Assembly: GCF_900107675.1 (NCBI RefSeq)
Contig: NZ_FNRI01000003.1
Location: 186,001-250,000 of the forward strand
Reading direction: 5' to 3'
Source: Alistipes timonensis JC136
GTDB lineage: Bacteria; Bacteroidota; Bacteroidia; Bacteroidales; Rikenellaceae
Length of the DNA stretch: 64,000 nt
In this document: one piece after another, positions 50,487 through 59,672 of the stretch
Layout: each line of letters opens with the position of its first letter
Position numbering within the stretch: position 1 is the stretch's first letter
Notes under the pieces: generated by a model
What the model was told of the DNA's origin: nothing
The model's database searches: none
The model's input: the letters and a program-made list of their open reading frames with translations, nothing else
Made by a program: the position numbers and the translations under genes

Positions 50487-51617
50487 ATGAAATTTACCCT
50501 GCAACATAAAGACCCGTCGTCCCGCGCCCGCGCGGGCGAACTCCAGACCGACCACGGCACGATCCGCACCCCGATCTTCATGCCCGTAGGCACGGCGGCC
50601 ACCGTCAAAGGCATTTTCCACCGCGATGTGCGCGACGAGGCGCGGGCCCAGATCATCCTGGCCAACACCTACCACCTCTACCTGCGTCCCGGCATGGAGA
50701 TCATCGAGAAGGCCGGCGGCGTACACCGCTTCTCGACCTGGGAAGGCCCGATGCTCACCGACAGCGGCGGATTTCAGGTCTTCTCGCTCGCGGCATGCCG
50801 CAAGCTGAAAGAGGAGGGATGCCATTTCCGTTCGCATATCGACGGCTCGAAGCACCTCTTCACGCCCGAGAGCGTGATCGACACCGAGCGGACGATCGGC
50901 GCCGACATCATGATGGCGTTCGACGAATGCCCCCCGGGCGACGCACCGCGCGAATACGCCGCCAGGTCGCTGGACCTTACGGAGCGGTGGCTCGACCGGT
51001 GTTTCAACCAGTATCACCGGACCGATCCGAAATACGGCCACTATCAGGCCTTGTTCCCCATCGTGCAGGGATGCACCTACCCCGACCTCCGCGCCCGGGC
51101 CGCCGAGAACGTAAAGCAATACGACGCGGACGGTTACGCCATCGGCGGACTGGCCGTCGGCGAACCGACCGAGGTGATGTACGAAATGATCGACGTGGTC
51201 AACGCCATACTGCCGGAGGACCGTCCCCGCTATCTGATGGGAGTCGGCACGCCGGTGAATATCCTCGAGGGCATCGCGCGCGGCGTCGACATGTTCGACT
51301 GCGTGATGCCGACGCGCAACGGCCGCAACGGGCAGTTGTTCACCGCCGAGGGGGTCATCAACATCCGCAACAAGAAATGGGAGGACGACTTTTCGCCGAT
51401 CGACCCCCAGGGAACGGCCTTCGTCGACACGCTCTACTCGAAAGCCTACCTGCACCACCTGACGGTCTGCGGCGAGATGCTCGCGGCGCAGATCGCCTCG
51501 CTGCACAACATCGCTTTCTACCTGCGGCTGGTCGGAGCGGCCCGCGAACACATCCTCGCCGGGGATTTCGCGGCGTGGAAGGAGGAAATGGTCGCCAAAC
51601 TGCAAAAAAGGCTCTAA
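50487..51617 (+). CDS. tgt: tRNA-guanine transglycosylase (queuosine pathway)
   Basis: A 376-residue enzyme that exchanges guanine 34 of GUN-anticodon tRNAs for preQ1. TDSGGFQVFSL carries catalytic D92; DMFDCVMPTRN carries the nucleophile D271; GLAVGEP and VQGCTYPDLR are substrate-pocket blocks. The zinc site is unusual: where E. coli has three cysteines (a C-x-C-x2-C before the YSRAYLHHL block), this protein has PQGTAFVDT (307-315) with none, although H340 is kept. It is followed 3 nt later by the LptF/G-type gene. Confidence 0.94.
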   Translation: MKFTLQHKDPSSRARAGELQTDHGTIRTPIFMPVGTAATVKGIFHRDVRDEARAQIILANTYHLYLRPGMEIIEKAGGVHRFSTWEGPMLTDSGGFQVFSLAACRKLKEEGCHFRSHIDGSKHLFTPESVIDTERTIGADIMMAFDECPPGDAPREYAARSLDLTERWLDRCFNQYHRTDPKYGHYQALFPIVQGCTYPDLRARAAENVKQYDADGYAIGGLAVGEPTEVMYEMIDVVNAILPEDRPRYLMGVGTPVNILEGIARGVDMFDCVMPTRNGRNGQLFTAEGVINIRNKKWEDDFSPIDPQGTAFVDTLYSKAYLHHLTVCGEMLAAQIASLHNIAFYLRLVGAAREHILAGDFAAWKEEMVAKLQKRL

Positions 51618-51620
51618 CCG

Positions 51621-52724
51621 ATGAAAATGCGTTTTCCGGGGTTCAAAATCTTGGACCGTTACATATTGGGGAAGTTCCTCACGACCTACTTCTTCTCCAT
51701 CGCCATGATCATCGTTATCGTGGTGGTCTTCGACTATGTGGAGAAGATCGACGACTTCACGGAGCTGCACGCCCCCCTGAAATCGGTCATCCTGGACTAC
51801 TACCTCAACTTCATCCCCTACTTCATCAACCAGTTCAGCGGCCTGTTCACCTTCATCGCCTGCATCTTCTTCACCTCGAAGATGGCCTATCAGACCGAGA
51901 TCGTGGCCATGCTTTCGGGCGGCATGTCGTTCCGAAGGCTGATGTGGCCCTATTTCCTCGGGGCGTTCATCATCGCCTCGCTGTCGCTGACGCTCAACCT
52001 CTGGCTGATCCCCATTTCGCAACGCCACATCGTCAGTTTCGAACAGCAGTACATCAAACGCAAGCAGAACACCAAGTTCAACCGACACATCTACCGCCAG
52101 ATCGAACCCGGCATCTTCGCCTATATCCGCGGCTACAACGACGGAGCCCGTCAGGCGTCGTTCTTCGCCCTGGAACGCTATTACAGCGGTACGATGACCC
52201 ATTCGCTCGAGGCTTCCGACGTGAAGTTCAACCCCGAGACCCGGCGCTGGACCGCGCCGCGCTACACCAAACGGGAATTCGACTCGCTGGGCATGGAAAC
52301 ATTCGAACAATTCCGCAACCTCGACACGCTCATCAACCTCGACGTCACGGAACTGGGCGAGATCAACGACCTGATCCAAACCATGAACATCTCCGAGCTC
52401 AACGACTTCCTCGACCAGCAGCGGGCCAAGGGTTCCGACTCGATCAACATCATCGAGGTCGAGAAACACGCCCGTTACGCCTATCCGCTTTCGACGTTCA
52501 TCCTCACGCTGATCGGCGTCTCGCTGTCCTCACGCAAGGTGCGCGGCGGCACGGGACTGCACATCGGCATCGGCACGGGACTGTGCTTCTCGTACATCCT
52601 CTTCAACCGCTTCTTCGAGGAGTTCGCCAAGAGCGGAACGCTGCCGCCCGGGCTGGCCGTGTGGCTGCCCAACATCATCTATCTGTTCATTGCCGTCTAC
52701 CTCTACCGGAAGGCGCCGAAATAA
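51621..52724 (+). CDS. LptF/LptG-family LPS export permease
   Basis: A 367-residue inner-membrane permease with three N-terminal helices (ILDRYILGKFLTTYFFSIAMIIVIVVVFDY.., then a pair around 60-120), a periplasmic jelly-roll domain (about 125-270) and three C-terminal helices (about 290-365). The start ILDRYIxxKFL is a family hallmark. With the LptB ATPase it extracts LPS from the inner membrane and feeds the Lpt bridge. Whether it is LptF or LptG cannot be told. It starts 3 nt after tgt and precedes the PASTA gene by 10 nt. Confidence 0.9.
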   Translation: MKMRFPGFKILDRYILGKFLTTYFFSIAMIIVIVVVFDYVEKIDDFTELHAPLKSVILDYYLNFIPYFINQFSGLFTFIACIFFTSKMAYQTEIVAMLSGGMSFRRLMWPYFLGAFIIASLSLTLNLWLIPISQRHIVSFEQQYIKRKQNTKFNRHIYRQIEPGIFAYIRGYNDGARQASFFALERYYSGTMTHSLEASDVKFNPETRRWTAPRYTKREFDSLGMETFEQFRNLDTLINLDVTELGEINDLIQTMNISELNDFLDQQRAKGSDSINIIEVEKHARYAYPLSTFILTLIGVSLSSRKVRGGTGLHIGIGTGLCFSYILFNRFFEEFAKSGTLPPGLAVWLPNIIYLFIAVYLYRKAPK

Positions 52725-52734
52725 CCCATAACCC

Positions 52735-53691
52735 ATGGAGAAACGACCCAATTACCTCTCCCGGCTCCGGCAGAACCCGCTGCTCTGGAACCTCACGCTG
52801 ATCGTCGCCCTGATCCTTGCGGCAGCCATCGCCGCCCATATCCTGATGCGGGTCGGCACGCGCCACGGAGCGCGGCGCACCGTGCCCGATTTCTCGGGCG
52901 TCGCGCTGCACGACGCCCAGCGCATCGCCCGCAAGCACGACTTGCAGCTGCACATCAACGATTCGCTGTTCGTCCCCGCCTACGAAGGCGGCATCGTCCT
53001 CGACCAGCTTCCCGAAGGCGGCGTGGAGGTGAAACCCGGACGCACGGTCTACATCACGATCAACTCCTTCCGCCAGAAGATGGTTCCCGTACCCTACGTG
53101 GCCGGGCGTTCGCTGCGCCAGGCCAAGAACATGCTGGAGATCGCCGGGCTGGAGATCGCCGAGCTGGTCTACCGCCCCGACATCGCCACCAACTACGTAC
53201 TGGAGGAGTACTGCGACGGAAAACAGATCACGCAGACGACCCGCATGGAGGCCGAGATGGGTTCCGGCGTAACGCTTTACGTGGGTGTCGAGAGCGGTCG
53301 CGGAACGACCGTCGTGCCGCGGCTGGTGGGGCTGCCCCTGATGCAGGCCAAGGGCCGCCTCTGGGAACTGGGGCTCAACGTCGGGAAAGTGGACTTCGAC
53401 GAGGGGGTCAACCTCCTCAACCAACGGGATTCGCGGGTATACGTCCAGATTCCGGGCGCTGAGCGCAGCGCCGGGCTGGGATCGAAGGTCGATCTGCGGC
53501 TGACACTCGACGCAAACAAAGTGGACAAACACCGGGCCGAGGCCGAAAAGCAGGCGCAGGCCGCCGCCGAGGAGCGCCGGCTGGCCGAACAGCAGCTTGC
53601 CGACTCGCTCGCGCAGGCGGCGCTGGAAGAGGCTGCGGAACCCGCCGCAGAACAGCCCGCGAACAACGACAACGAGGGATTTTTCGACTGA
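52735..53691 (+). CDS. PASTA-domain membrane protein
   Basis: A 318-residue protein with one N-terminal transmembrane helix (about 18-39), then three PASTA domains (about 49-109, 118-183, 193-258), each starting VP[DYR]..G..L..A. Residues about 262-305 form an alanine/glutamate-rich coiled coil, and the tail is acidic. PASTA domains bind muropeptides/peptidoglycan in other bacteria, where they are usually attached to Ser/Thr kinases or PBPs; here there is no enzymatic domain. The stop overlaps the RluD-type start by 1 nt (TGATG). Confidence 0.9.
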   Translation: MEKRPNYLSRLRQNPLLWNLTLIVALILAAAIAAHILMRVGTRHGARRTVPDFSGVALHDAQRIARKHDLQLHINDSLFVPAYEGGIVLDQLPEGGVEVKPGRTVYITINSFRQKMVPVPYVAGRSLRQAKNMLEIAGLEIAELVYRPDIATNYVLEEYCDGKQITQTTRMEAEMGSGVTLYVGVESGRGTTVVPRLVGLPLMQAKGRLWELGLNVGKVDFDEGVNLLNQRDSRVYVQIPGAERSAGLGSKVDLRLTLDANKVDKHRAEAEKQAQAAAEERRLAEQQLADSLAQAALEEAAEPAAEQPANNDNEGFFD

Positions 53692-54773
53692 TGAGCGACG
53701 AACGACCGATCGAGGAGCTGGACCCGGAGGTGATTCCGGCAGACGGGGAGGACGAAGAAGAAGCGGGCCTCTACGAGCACTTTGCGGTCACGGCCGACAA
53801 GGGGCAGACTCCCATGCGGCTGGACAAGTTCCTGACCGTAAGGATGGAACACTGCTCGCGCAACCGCATTCAGGCGGCGGCCGACAGCGGCAACATCCTG
53901 GTCAACGGCAAGGCGGCGAAGTCGAGCTACAAGGTCAAGCCGCTGGACCGCATCCAGATCGTGATGCCCTATCCGCGGCGCGAGGTGGAACTCCGGGCCG
54001 AGAACATTCCGCTCGACATTCCCTATGAAGACAAATGGCTGCTGCTGGTGGACAAACCCGCCGGGATGGTCGTCCATCCCGGCGTGGGCAATTACGACGG
54101 CACGCTGGTCAACGCGCTGATGTACCACCTCAACGCGCAGGGAATTCCGGCCGAGGAGCAAAACCGTGCGGGGCTGGTGCACCGCATCGACAAGAACACC
54201 TCGGGACTGCTGGTGATTGCCAAGGACGAGCAGACCCATGCGCGGCTGGCCAAGCAGTTCTTCGACCACACGATCCAGCGCCGCTACGTGGCTCTCGTGT
54301 GGGGCAACTTCGAGGAGGACGAAGGAACGATCACGGGCAATATCGGCCGCAGTCCCAAGGACCGGCAGAAGATGTTCGTCTTCGCCGACGGCTCGGACGG
54401 CAAGCACGCCGTGACGCACTGGAAGGTTCTGAAACGCTACGGATACGTGACTCTCGTGGAGTGCCGCCTGGAAACAGGACGCACGCACCAGATACGGGTA
54501 CACATGGCGTGGATCGGTCACCCGCTGTTCAACGACGAGCGCTACGGCGGCGACCGCATCCTCAAGGGCACGACCTTCGCCAAATACCGCCAGTTCATCG
54601 ACAACTGCTTCACGGTGATGCCGCGCCATGCGCTGCACGCCCGTCTGCTGGGCTTCGAACATCCCGCAACCCATGAGGAGGTGCTGTTCGAAAGCCCCCT
54701 TCCGGACGATTTCCAAGCCCTGCTGGAGAAGTGGGACACCTATTGTTCGGCGACGGAAACCACTGAACAATAA
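53691..54773 (+). CDS. RluA-family 23S rRNA pseudouridine synthase (RluD-like)
   Basis: A 360-residue enzyme with an acidic N-terminal tail (about 1-30), an S4 RNA-binding domain (about 42-88) and the catalytic domain with D167 in HRIDKNTSGLLVIAK (family HRLDxxTSG). RRYVALVWG and ETGRTHQIRVH are further conserved blocks. It isomerises uridines in 23S rRNA (RluD modifies 1911/1915/1917) in late large-subunit assembly. The ATG overlaps the PASTA stop by 1 nt. Confidence 0.93.
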   Translation: MSDERPIEELDPEVIPADGEDEEEAGLYEHFAVTADKGQTPMRLDKFLTVRMEHCSRNRIQAAADSGNILVNGKAAKSSYKVKPLDRIQIVMPYPRREVELRAENIPLDIPYEDKWLLLVDKPAGMVVHPGVGNYDGTLVNALMYHLNAQGIPAEEQNRAGLVHRIDKNTSGLLVIAKDEQTHARLAKQFFDHTIQRRYVALVWGNFEEDEGTITGNIGRSPKDRQKMFVFADGSDGKHAVTHWKVLKRYGYVTLVECRLETGRTHQIRVHMAWIGHPLFNDERYGGDRILKGTTFAKYRQFIDNCFTVMPRHALHARLLGFEHPATHEEVLFESPLPDDFQALLEKWDTYCSATETTEQ

Positions 54774-54787
54774 TTAATTGCGAAGCC

Positions 54788-56557
54788 ATGTTTCTGCCGA
54801 CGACCATCAAAGAAGTCCGCGAACGCGGATGGGACCAGCTCGACGTGATCTTTTTTTCGGGCGACGCCTACATTGATCATCCGGCATTCGGCGCGGCCGT
54901 CGTGGGACGGCTGCTCGAGGCCGAGGGTTACCGCGTGGCCATCGTCCCCCAGCCCAACTGGCGCGACGACCTGCGTGATTTCACCAAGCTGGGCGTCCCG
55001 CGCCTCTTTTTCGGGGTCTCGGGCGGGTCGATGGACTCGATGGTCAACCACTACACGGCCAACCTGCGGCTGCGCCACGACGACGCCTACACCCCCGGCG
55101 GCAAGGCGGGATTCCGCCCCGACCACGCCGTGACGGTCTACTCGCAGCTGCTTAAACGCCTCTATCCGCACGTCCCGGTAGTCATCGGGGGCATCGAGGC
55201 CTCACTGCGCCGCCTGACCCACTACGACTACTGGAGCGATGCGCTGAAACCATCGATCCTGGCCGATTCGGGCGCCGACCTGCTGATTTACGGCATGGGC
55301 GAACGCGTCGTGCAGGAGGTTGCCCGGGCAATGCGCAACGGCTACAACGCCAAACTGCTGCGCAAAATCCGGCAGGTGGCGTTCCTCTCCGATGAGAATT
55401 ACGTCGCACGGCTCGATCCCGCAACGACGATCCGTCTCAACAGCTATGAGGAGTGCCTGCGCAGCAAAGCCGCTTTCGGGGATAATTTCAAAGTCATCGA
55501 GACCCAGAGCAACCTGATGGAACCCGAAGCGACGCTCGTGGAGGCTGTCGGCGACCGCTATACGGTCGTCACGCCCGCCAATACGACACTCTCGACCGAG
55601 GAGCTGGACCATTCGTTCGACCTCCCCTACGAACGGGCCCCGCATCCGCGTTATGCGGGCAAGGGCGACATCCCGGCATGGGAGATGATTAAACATTCGG
55701 TCAATATTCACCGCGGCTGTTTCGGGGGCTGCTCGTTCTGCACCATCTCGGCGCATCAGGGCAAGTTCATCAACTCGCGCAGCGAACGTTCGATCCTCTC
55801 CGAAGTGGAGAAAATTACGAAAATGCCGGGGTTCAAAGGCTATCTGTCCGACGTAGGGGCCCCCTCGGCCAACATGTACCGCATGGGCGGCCGCGACCGC
55901 GAGTTGTGCCGCAAATGCCGCCGCGCGTCGTGCCTCCACCCGAAGCCGTGCCCCAACCTCGACAACGACCACCGGCCGTTACTGGCTCTGTATGAAAAAA
56001 TCCGCGCCGTCAAAGGGATCAAAAAAGCCTTTATCGGCAGCGGCATCCGTTACGACCTGTTCGACCGGTCGCCCTATCTGGAAACGGTGCTCAAACACCA
56101 CACCTCGGGACGGCTCAAAGTGGCGCCCGAGCACACCGAGGAGAGCGTATTGAAGCTGATGCGCAAACCGCCGTTCGCGCTGTTCGAACAGCTCAACACG
56201 GATTTCCACCGCATTTGCAGCCGGGAGCGTCTGCCCTATCAACTGATCCCGTACTTCATCTCCTCGCACCCGGGATGCACCGAGCGGGACATGAAATCGC
56301 TGTCGGAGAAAGTGTTGGGGAAACTGCATTTCAATCTCGAGCAGGTGCAGGACCTCACGCCCACGCCGATGACCCTCTCGTCGGTGATGTTCTACACGGG
56401 CGAAAATCCCTACACGCACGAAAAAGTCTACGTCGCCCGTTCGCAGGATGACAAAAGGCGACAGAAATCGTATTTTTTCGGCGGAAAACCACGCCCGGAA
56501 CAGCGGCCGGCCCGGAAAGGCGGAACGGGATTCCGGAAATTCAACAAGAAAGGCTAA
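54788..56557 (+). CDS. YgiQ-family radical SAM protein
   Basis: A 589-residue protein with a YgiQ N-terminal domain (FLPTTIKEVRERGWDQLDVIFFSGDAYIDHPAFG to about 290), then a radical SAM core with cluster cysteines C311, C315 and C318 (RGCFGGCSFC) and a second cysteine cluster (CRKCRRASCLHPKPC). The C-terminus is basic and glycine-rich. The reaction is not established for the family. The final codons (NKKG, stop) are inside a perfect 32-nt palindrome that serves as terminator. It starts 14 nt after the pseudouridine synthase gene. Confidence 0.92.
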   Translation: MFLPTTIKEVRERGWDQLDVIFFSGDAYIDHPAFGAAVVGRLLEAEGYRVAIVPQPNWRDDLRDFTKLGVPRLFFGVSGGSMDSMVNHYTANLRLRHDDAYTPGGKAGFRPDHAVTVYSQLLKRLYPHVPVVIGGIEASLRRLTHYDYWSDALKPSILADSGADLLIYGMGERVVQEVARAMRNGYNAKLLRKIRQVAFLSDENYVARLDPATTIRLNSYEECLRSKAAFGDNFKVIETQSNLMEPEATLVEAVGDRYTVVTPANTTLSTEELDHSFDLPYERAPHPRYAGKGDIPAWEMIKHSVNIHRGCFGGCSFCTISAHQGKFINSRSERSILSEVEKITKMPGFKGYLSDVGAPSANMYRMGGRDRELCRKCRRASCLHPKPCPNLDNDHRPLLALYEKIRAVKGIKKAFIGSGIRYDLFDRSPYLETVLKHHTSGRLKVAPEHTEESVLKLMRKPPFALFEQLNTDFHRICSRERLPYQLIPYFISSHPGCTERDMKSLSEKVLGKLHFNLEQVQDLTPTPMTLSSVMFYTGENPYTHEKVYVARSQDDKRRQKSYFFGGKPRPEQRPARKGGTGFRKFNKKG

Positions 56558-56577
56558 CGAATTCGTTAGCCTTTCTT
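56546..56577 (+). terminator. Perfect 32-nt palindrome overlapping the ygiQ stop
   Basis: AAGAAAGGCTAACGAA and its exact complement meet at AATT. The stop TAA lies inside the left arm. CTTTCTTATT follows on the plus strand. A typical intrinsic terminator recruited into the coding end. Confidence 0.85.
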
Positions 56578-56617
56578 ATTAAGATGATGGCAGCGCAGAA
56601 CCGGCTCGGAAAAGTCC

Positions 56618-56668
56618 AACCTGCCACCGCCCCTAAAAGCGCGTTCTTAAAGCGCTAAAGGGCAGGTT
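56618..56668 (-). terminator. Interrupted inverted repeat overlapping the YeiH-type stop
   Basis: Outer arms AACCTGCC (56618-56625) and GGCAGGTT (56661-56668), inner arms AGCGC (56638-56642) and GCGCT (56652-56656). The stop codon of the minus-strand gene (56655-56657) falls between the inner and outer stems. Confidence 0.6.
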
Positions 56669-57932
56669 TGAGCAGACCGAACAGCAGGCAGGCGATCACG
56701 AACGTCACGACGATATTGAAGGTCTGCGCCGCGAGGAACGACCAGAGGACATTGCGGTTCTCCCTCGAGATGATGTCTTTGAGGCGCGTGTCGAGACCGA
56801 TGCAGACGAACGCCAGCGAAAAGAAAACCGTCGAGAACATCTTCGCCACGCCCGGTTCGAGGAGCTTGCCCTTGGCGCTGAGCGTAAAGAGGTCGTTCGA
56901 CTGACAAAGACTGAAAATGAGCGACGCGGCGACGAACCCGATGATGAATTTGGGGAACTTCTCCCAGACGATGCCCAGCGAGGGCGCCTGGCTGCCCTTC
57001 TCGCCGCGGGTCGAAAGGTAGAGCGCGATGAAGAACGCCACGACGCCGATCAGCACGTTCTGCGCCGCTTTGATAATCACGGCGTGCTGGTTGGCGACCT
57101 CGCCGACGATCATGCTCGATGCGGCGACGCCCGACGTGGTGTCGATCGTACCGCCGATCCACGCTCCGGCGACCTCCTCGGCCACCTCGGGGGAGAACAG
57201 ATGCGGGAGGATCAGGTTCGCCAGCCACGGCATGAGGTAGATCATCGGAACGACGACGATCAGCACCAGCGAGACGATGTAGGAGAGCTTCTTGTCGTCG
57301 CCGCCCGCCACGCGCGCCGCCGTGATGCAGGCCGAAACGCCGCAGATCGAGACGCCGCTCGAGAGGATCATCGCCGAACGTTCGTCGACCTTCATGCGGC
57401 GCGAGAGCCGGAAGGCGAAGAACCACACGACGGCCACCACGAGACAGGCCTGCACGAGTCCGAAGACGCCCGACTTCATCACGTCGCTGAAGAGGATCGT
57501 GGCGCCGAGGCAGACCACGCCGATTTTGATGAAGAACTCGCCCTGGATGGCGGGTTTCATCCATGCGGGAACGTGCCACACGTTGCGGATCAGCAGGCCG
57601 AACAGCACCGAAAAAAAGACCGATTCGAAGCCGTAGTACGACACGGCCGGAATTTTGGCCACGACCTGCGCCAGCAGCGAAACGGCGAAGACGACGACCA
57701 GCGACGGCAGCAGTCCTTTGAGGGGACGCCGCAGCAGCAGGCAGCCTACGTAGAGCACCGCCAGCACGATGGCGAACAGATAAACGATATTGTACCAGGC
57801 CACTTCGCCCACGAGGGTCGAGGGAACACTCGGCAGGTCGGCGGGGATGAGCGCCGCAAGCAGCAGCAGCGGAATCGAGACCCAGACCACCACCCAGTCC
57901 TCGACACGAAGTTGTTCGATAAAGTTTTTCAT
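56655..57932 (-). CDS. YeiH/UPF0324-family membrane transporter (putative sulfate exporter)
   Basis: A 425-residue polytopic membrane protein with about 11 helices. GVSICGVSACITAARVAGGDDKKLSYIVSLVLI and GAWIGGTIDTTSGVAASSMIVGEVA are the UPF0324 repeats, and the C-terminal FVCIGLDTRL is also typical. Family members are annotated as sulfate or sulfite exporters on weak evidence. It is about 80 residues longer than the usual ~340 because of extra N-terminal helices. The ATG at 57932 is chosen over 57944 (MHFA extension); either is possible. Monocistronic. Confidence 0.88.
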   Translation of the reverse strand: MKNFIEQLRVEDWVVVWVSIPLLLLAALIPADLPSVPSTLVGEVAWYNIVYLFAIVLAVLYVGCLLLRRPLKGLLPSLVVVFAVSLLAQVVAKIPAVSYYGFESVFFSVLFGLLIRNVWHVPAWMKPAIQGEFFIKIGVVCLGATILFSDVMKSGVFGLVQACLVVAVVWFFAFRLSRRMKVDERSAMILSSGVSICGVSACITAARVAGGDDKKLSYIVSLVLIVVVPMIYLMPWLANLILPHLFSPEVAEEVAGAWIGGTIDTTSGVAASSMIVGEVANQHAVIIKAAQNVLIGVVAFFIALYLSTRGEKGSQAPSLGIVWEKFPKFIIGFVAASLIFSLCQSNDLFTLSAKGKLLEPGVAKMFSTVFFSLAFVCIGLDTRLKDIISRENRNVLWSFLAAQTFNIVVTFVIACLLFGLLKPAL

Positions 57933-58028
57933 AGCAAAATGCAAGTTTGTTTTTCGTTCGGGTTTCCGTCTAAGACGGTTGTTATTCGCGGCGTACCGGC
58001 GCGTTTACAAATTGGTCCCACCCCCAAA

Positions 58029-58046
58029 CCCCCGCCTTGCCGGGGG
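58029..58046 (-). terminator. Possible GC-rich terminator after the porin gene
   Basis: CCCCCG and CGGGGG pair over 6 bp around CCTTGC. No U tract follows; a weak candidate only. The rest of the 140-nt gap between the YeiH-type and porin genes shows nothing else recognisable. Confidence 0.3.
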
Positions 58047-58084
58047 CTTGTCGCAGCGCGACCGGAATGCGGGTCGTAACTACG

Positions 58085-59140
58085 CTAAAAAATTCCGCTC
58101 AGCATCAGCGACACGACGTTGCGGTTCGAAGCGGCGTGCGACGCATAGTCCTCATAGGTGTAGTTGAGCTGGCAGCGGAGGAATTTCACGGGCTGCCACA
58201 ACAGTCCCACCGTGTAGTTGGTCTGGCGGGAGGCATTTTCAGACGTATTCTCGCGGAAGGTGTCGTAGCGCACCGCGGGCATCAGCGTCCGCATCACGCG
58301 CCAGCCGCCCACGGCGTACCAGCCGTCGCTGTCCAGCTCGCCGGCGCCCTGGGGAAGCCCCGTCGTGCCGCAGATCCACTCGGCACGCACCACCAGAGGG
58401 CCGCGGTCGTAGCAGGCGCCCGCACCGTAGCGGACACGTCTGAGGTAGTCGGCGCCGTATTCGCCCCAGTAGCAGGAACCGGCGACCTGCAATCCCGCGA
58501 CGGGACGCAGTGTCAGCCGCGCCGCGATATCCTTCGATTTGTTCTTGTCCTTTATGTTGAGCCCTTCGCCGTTGAAGACGCCGAAATTATAGCTCAGGAT
58601 GCTGAAACCTTCGCGTTTGAAGAAGCTGCCGCAGAGCATGGCGCCCATATCGCGGCCCGTGGCCGAAAGCCCGCAGATGTCGTTGAAACCCATCAGCCGG
58701 CACAGGGAAAGCGGGTATTCGATAAATTCGTATTTGAGGGGCGGATACTCGGTGTTCTCGATCGAGAAAGGGAGTTTGAACTCTCCGAGCTGGAAATTCA
58801 GCCCATCGAAAGGCCGGTAACGGAGATAGGCGTCGACGATCTTCGGCGACACGAACTCGACCTGCACGCGGTAGTCGAGTTTCGGAGCGATGGCGCCCGC
58901 CAGATTCAGCCGCACGCGTTTGATAAAAAAGGACGAGGAGGTCTCCGACCACTCGCAACCGGCCTGCACATAACCCGAAATCTCGGGGAGGCGGGCCAGT
59001 ATCCTGTCCCACGTCGAAGTTTTGGCTTTCAGGGCTTCGACCTCGGCAGAAAGCTCCGCAACGGAGGGTTCAGCGGCAGGCTCCCGGGCCTGAACCCCGA
59101 GGATAAACAGGGAGAATAGTCCCACAAAAATCGTTTTCAT
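58085..59140 (-). CDS. OprO/OprP-type outer-membrane porin
   Basis: A 351-residue protein with a signal peptide (MKTIFVGLFSLFILGVQA), a short coiled-coil (VAELSAEVEALKAK, trimerisation-like) and a beta-barrel ending in F (SLMLSGIF). VRLNLAGAIAPKLDYRVQVEF, DAYLRYRPFDGLNFQLGEFKLPFSIEN and GRDMGAML are typical of the phosphate-selective porin O/P family. Actual selectivity is unknown. The open frame reaches 59194, but the ATG at 59140 starts the signal peptide. Confidence 0.88.
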   Translation of the reverse strand: MKTIFVGLFSLFILGVQAREPAAEPSVAELSAEVEALKAKTSTWDRILARLPEISGYVQAGCEWSETSSSFFIKRVRLNLAGAIAPKLDYRVQVEFVSPKIVDAYLRYRPFDGLNFQLGEFKLPFSIENTEYPPLKYEFIEYPLSLCRLMGFNDICGLSATGRDMGAMLCGSFFKREGFSILSYNFGVFNGEGLNIKDKNKSKDIAARLTLRPVAGLQVAGSCYWGEYGADYLRRVRYGAGACYDRGPLVVRAEWICGTTGLPQGAGELDSDGWYAVGGWRVMRTLMPAVRYDTFRENTSENASRQTNYTVGLLWQPVKFLRCQLNYTYEDYASHAASNRNVVSLMLSGIF

Positions 59141-59211
59141 AAACAGCGATTCGAATTCGGGTACAAAATTCGGGATTTCATCGCTGCGGGTCAATACGCC
59201 TAAATACCTAA

Positions 59212-59237
59212 AAAGGACCGGAAAAATCCGGTCCTTT
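59212..59237 (-). terminator. Terminator after the small exported protein gene
   Basis: AAAGGACCGGA and TCCGGTCCTTT pair over 11 bp around AAAA. It lies 25 nt past the stop of the 59263-59637 gene and upstream of the porin gene. Confidence 0.8.
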
Positions 59238-59262
59238 CACAAAACAACTCCCTAATGCGGCA

Positions 59263-59637
59263 CTACCGCGGCATGGGGAACGAAAGCGTGCGCGCGTCGA
59301 GGTAGGCGTCGGGGAAAGGACTCCAGTTCCACGCCTGTCCGTTCGAAAGGGTGAAATGAGCCCCCAGGCGCAGGGTATTGTTGTCGATGACGGTGATGCG
59401 CGAAGGCAGATTCTCCTTCTGGATCACCACCACCGAGGTCATCGACACCGTGGGCTTGGTCTTCACCGGCGCCATCGTCTTATAGTCGGGTTTCCACGGC
59501 GACATGTGCGCCAGCGAATCGGGAAGCGCGAACCCCGACGTGCGGGTCGTATCGCGTTTGAAATCGAATTTCGGTTCCTGGGCCGAAGCGGCCAGCGCCA
59601 CGACGAGCGCTACGGCTGCAAACAACATCTTTCTCAT
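59263..59637 (-). CDS. Small exported protein of unknown function
   Basis: A 124-residue protein with a signal peptide (MRKMLFAAVALVVALAASAQ). The mature part has TMAPVKTKPTVSMTSVVVIQKENLPSRITVIDNNTLRL and ends SNGQAWNWSPFPDAYLDARTLSFPMPR. I do not recognise the family. It starts 35 nt after recO and ends before a good terminator, so it may be the last gene of the prmA-recO unit. No cysteine for lipidation. Confidence 0.7.
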   Translation of the reverse strand: MRKMLFAAVALVVALAASAQEPKFDFKRDTTRTSGFALPDSLAHMSPWKPDYKTMAPVKTKPTVSMTSVVVIQKENLPSRITVIDNNTLRLGAHFTLSNGQAWNWSPFPDAYLDARTLSFPMPR

Positions 59638-59672
59638 AGTTTTCCCCTTTTATCTCTTCATTATCACTAACG

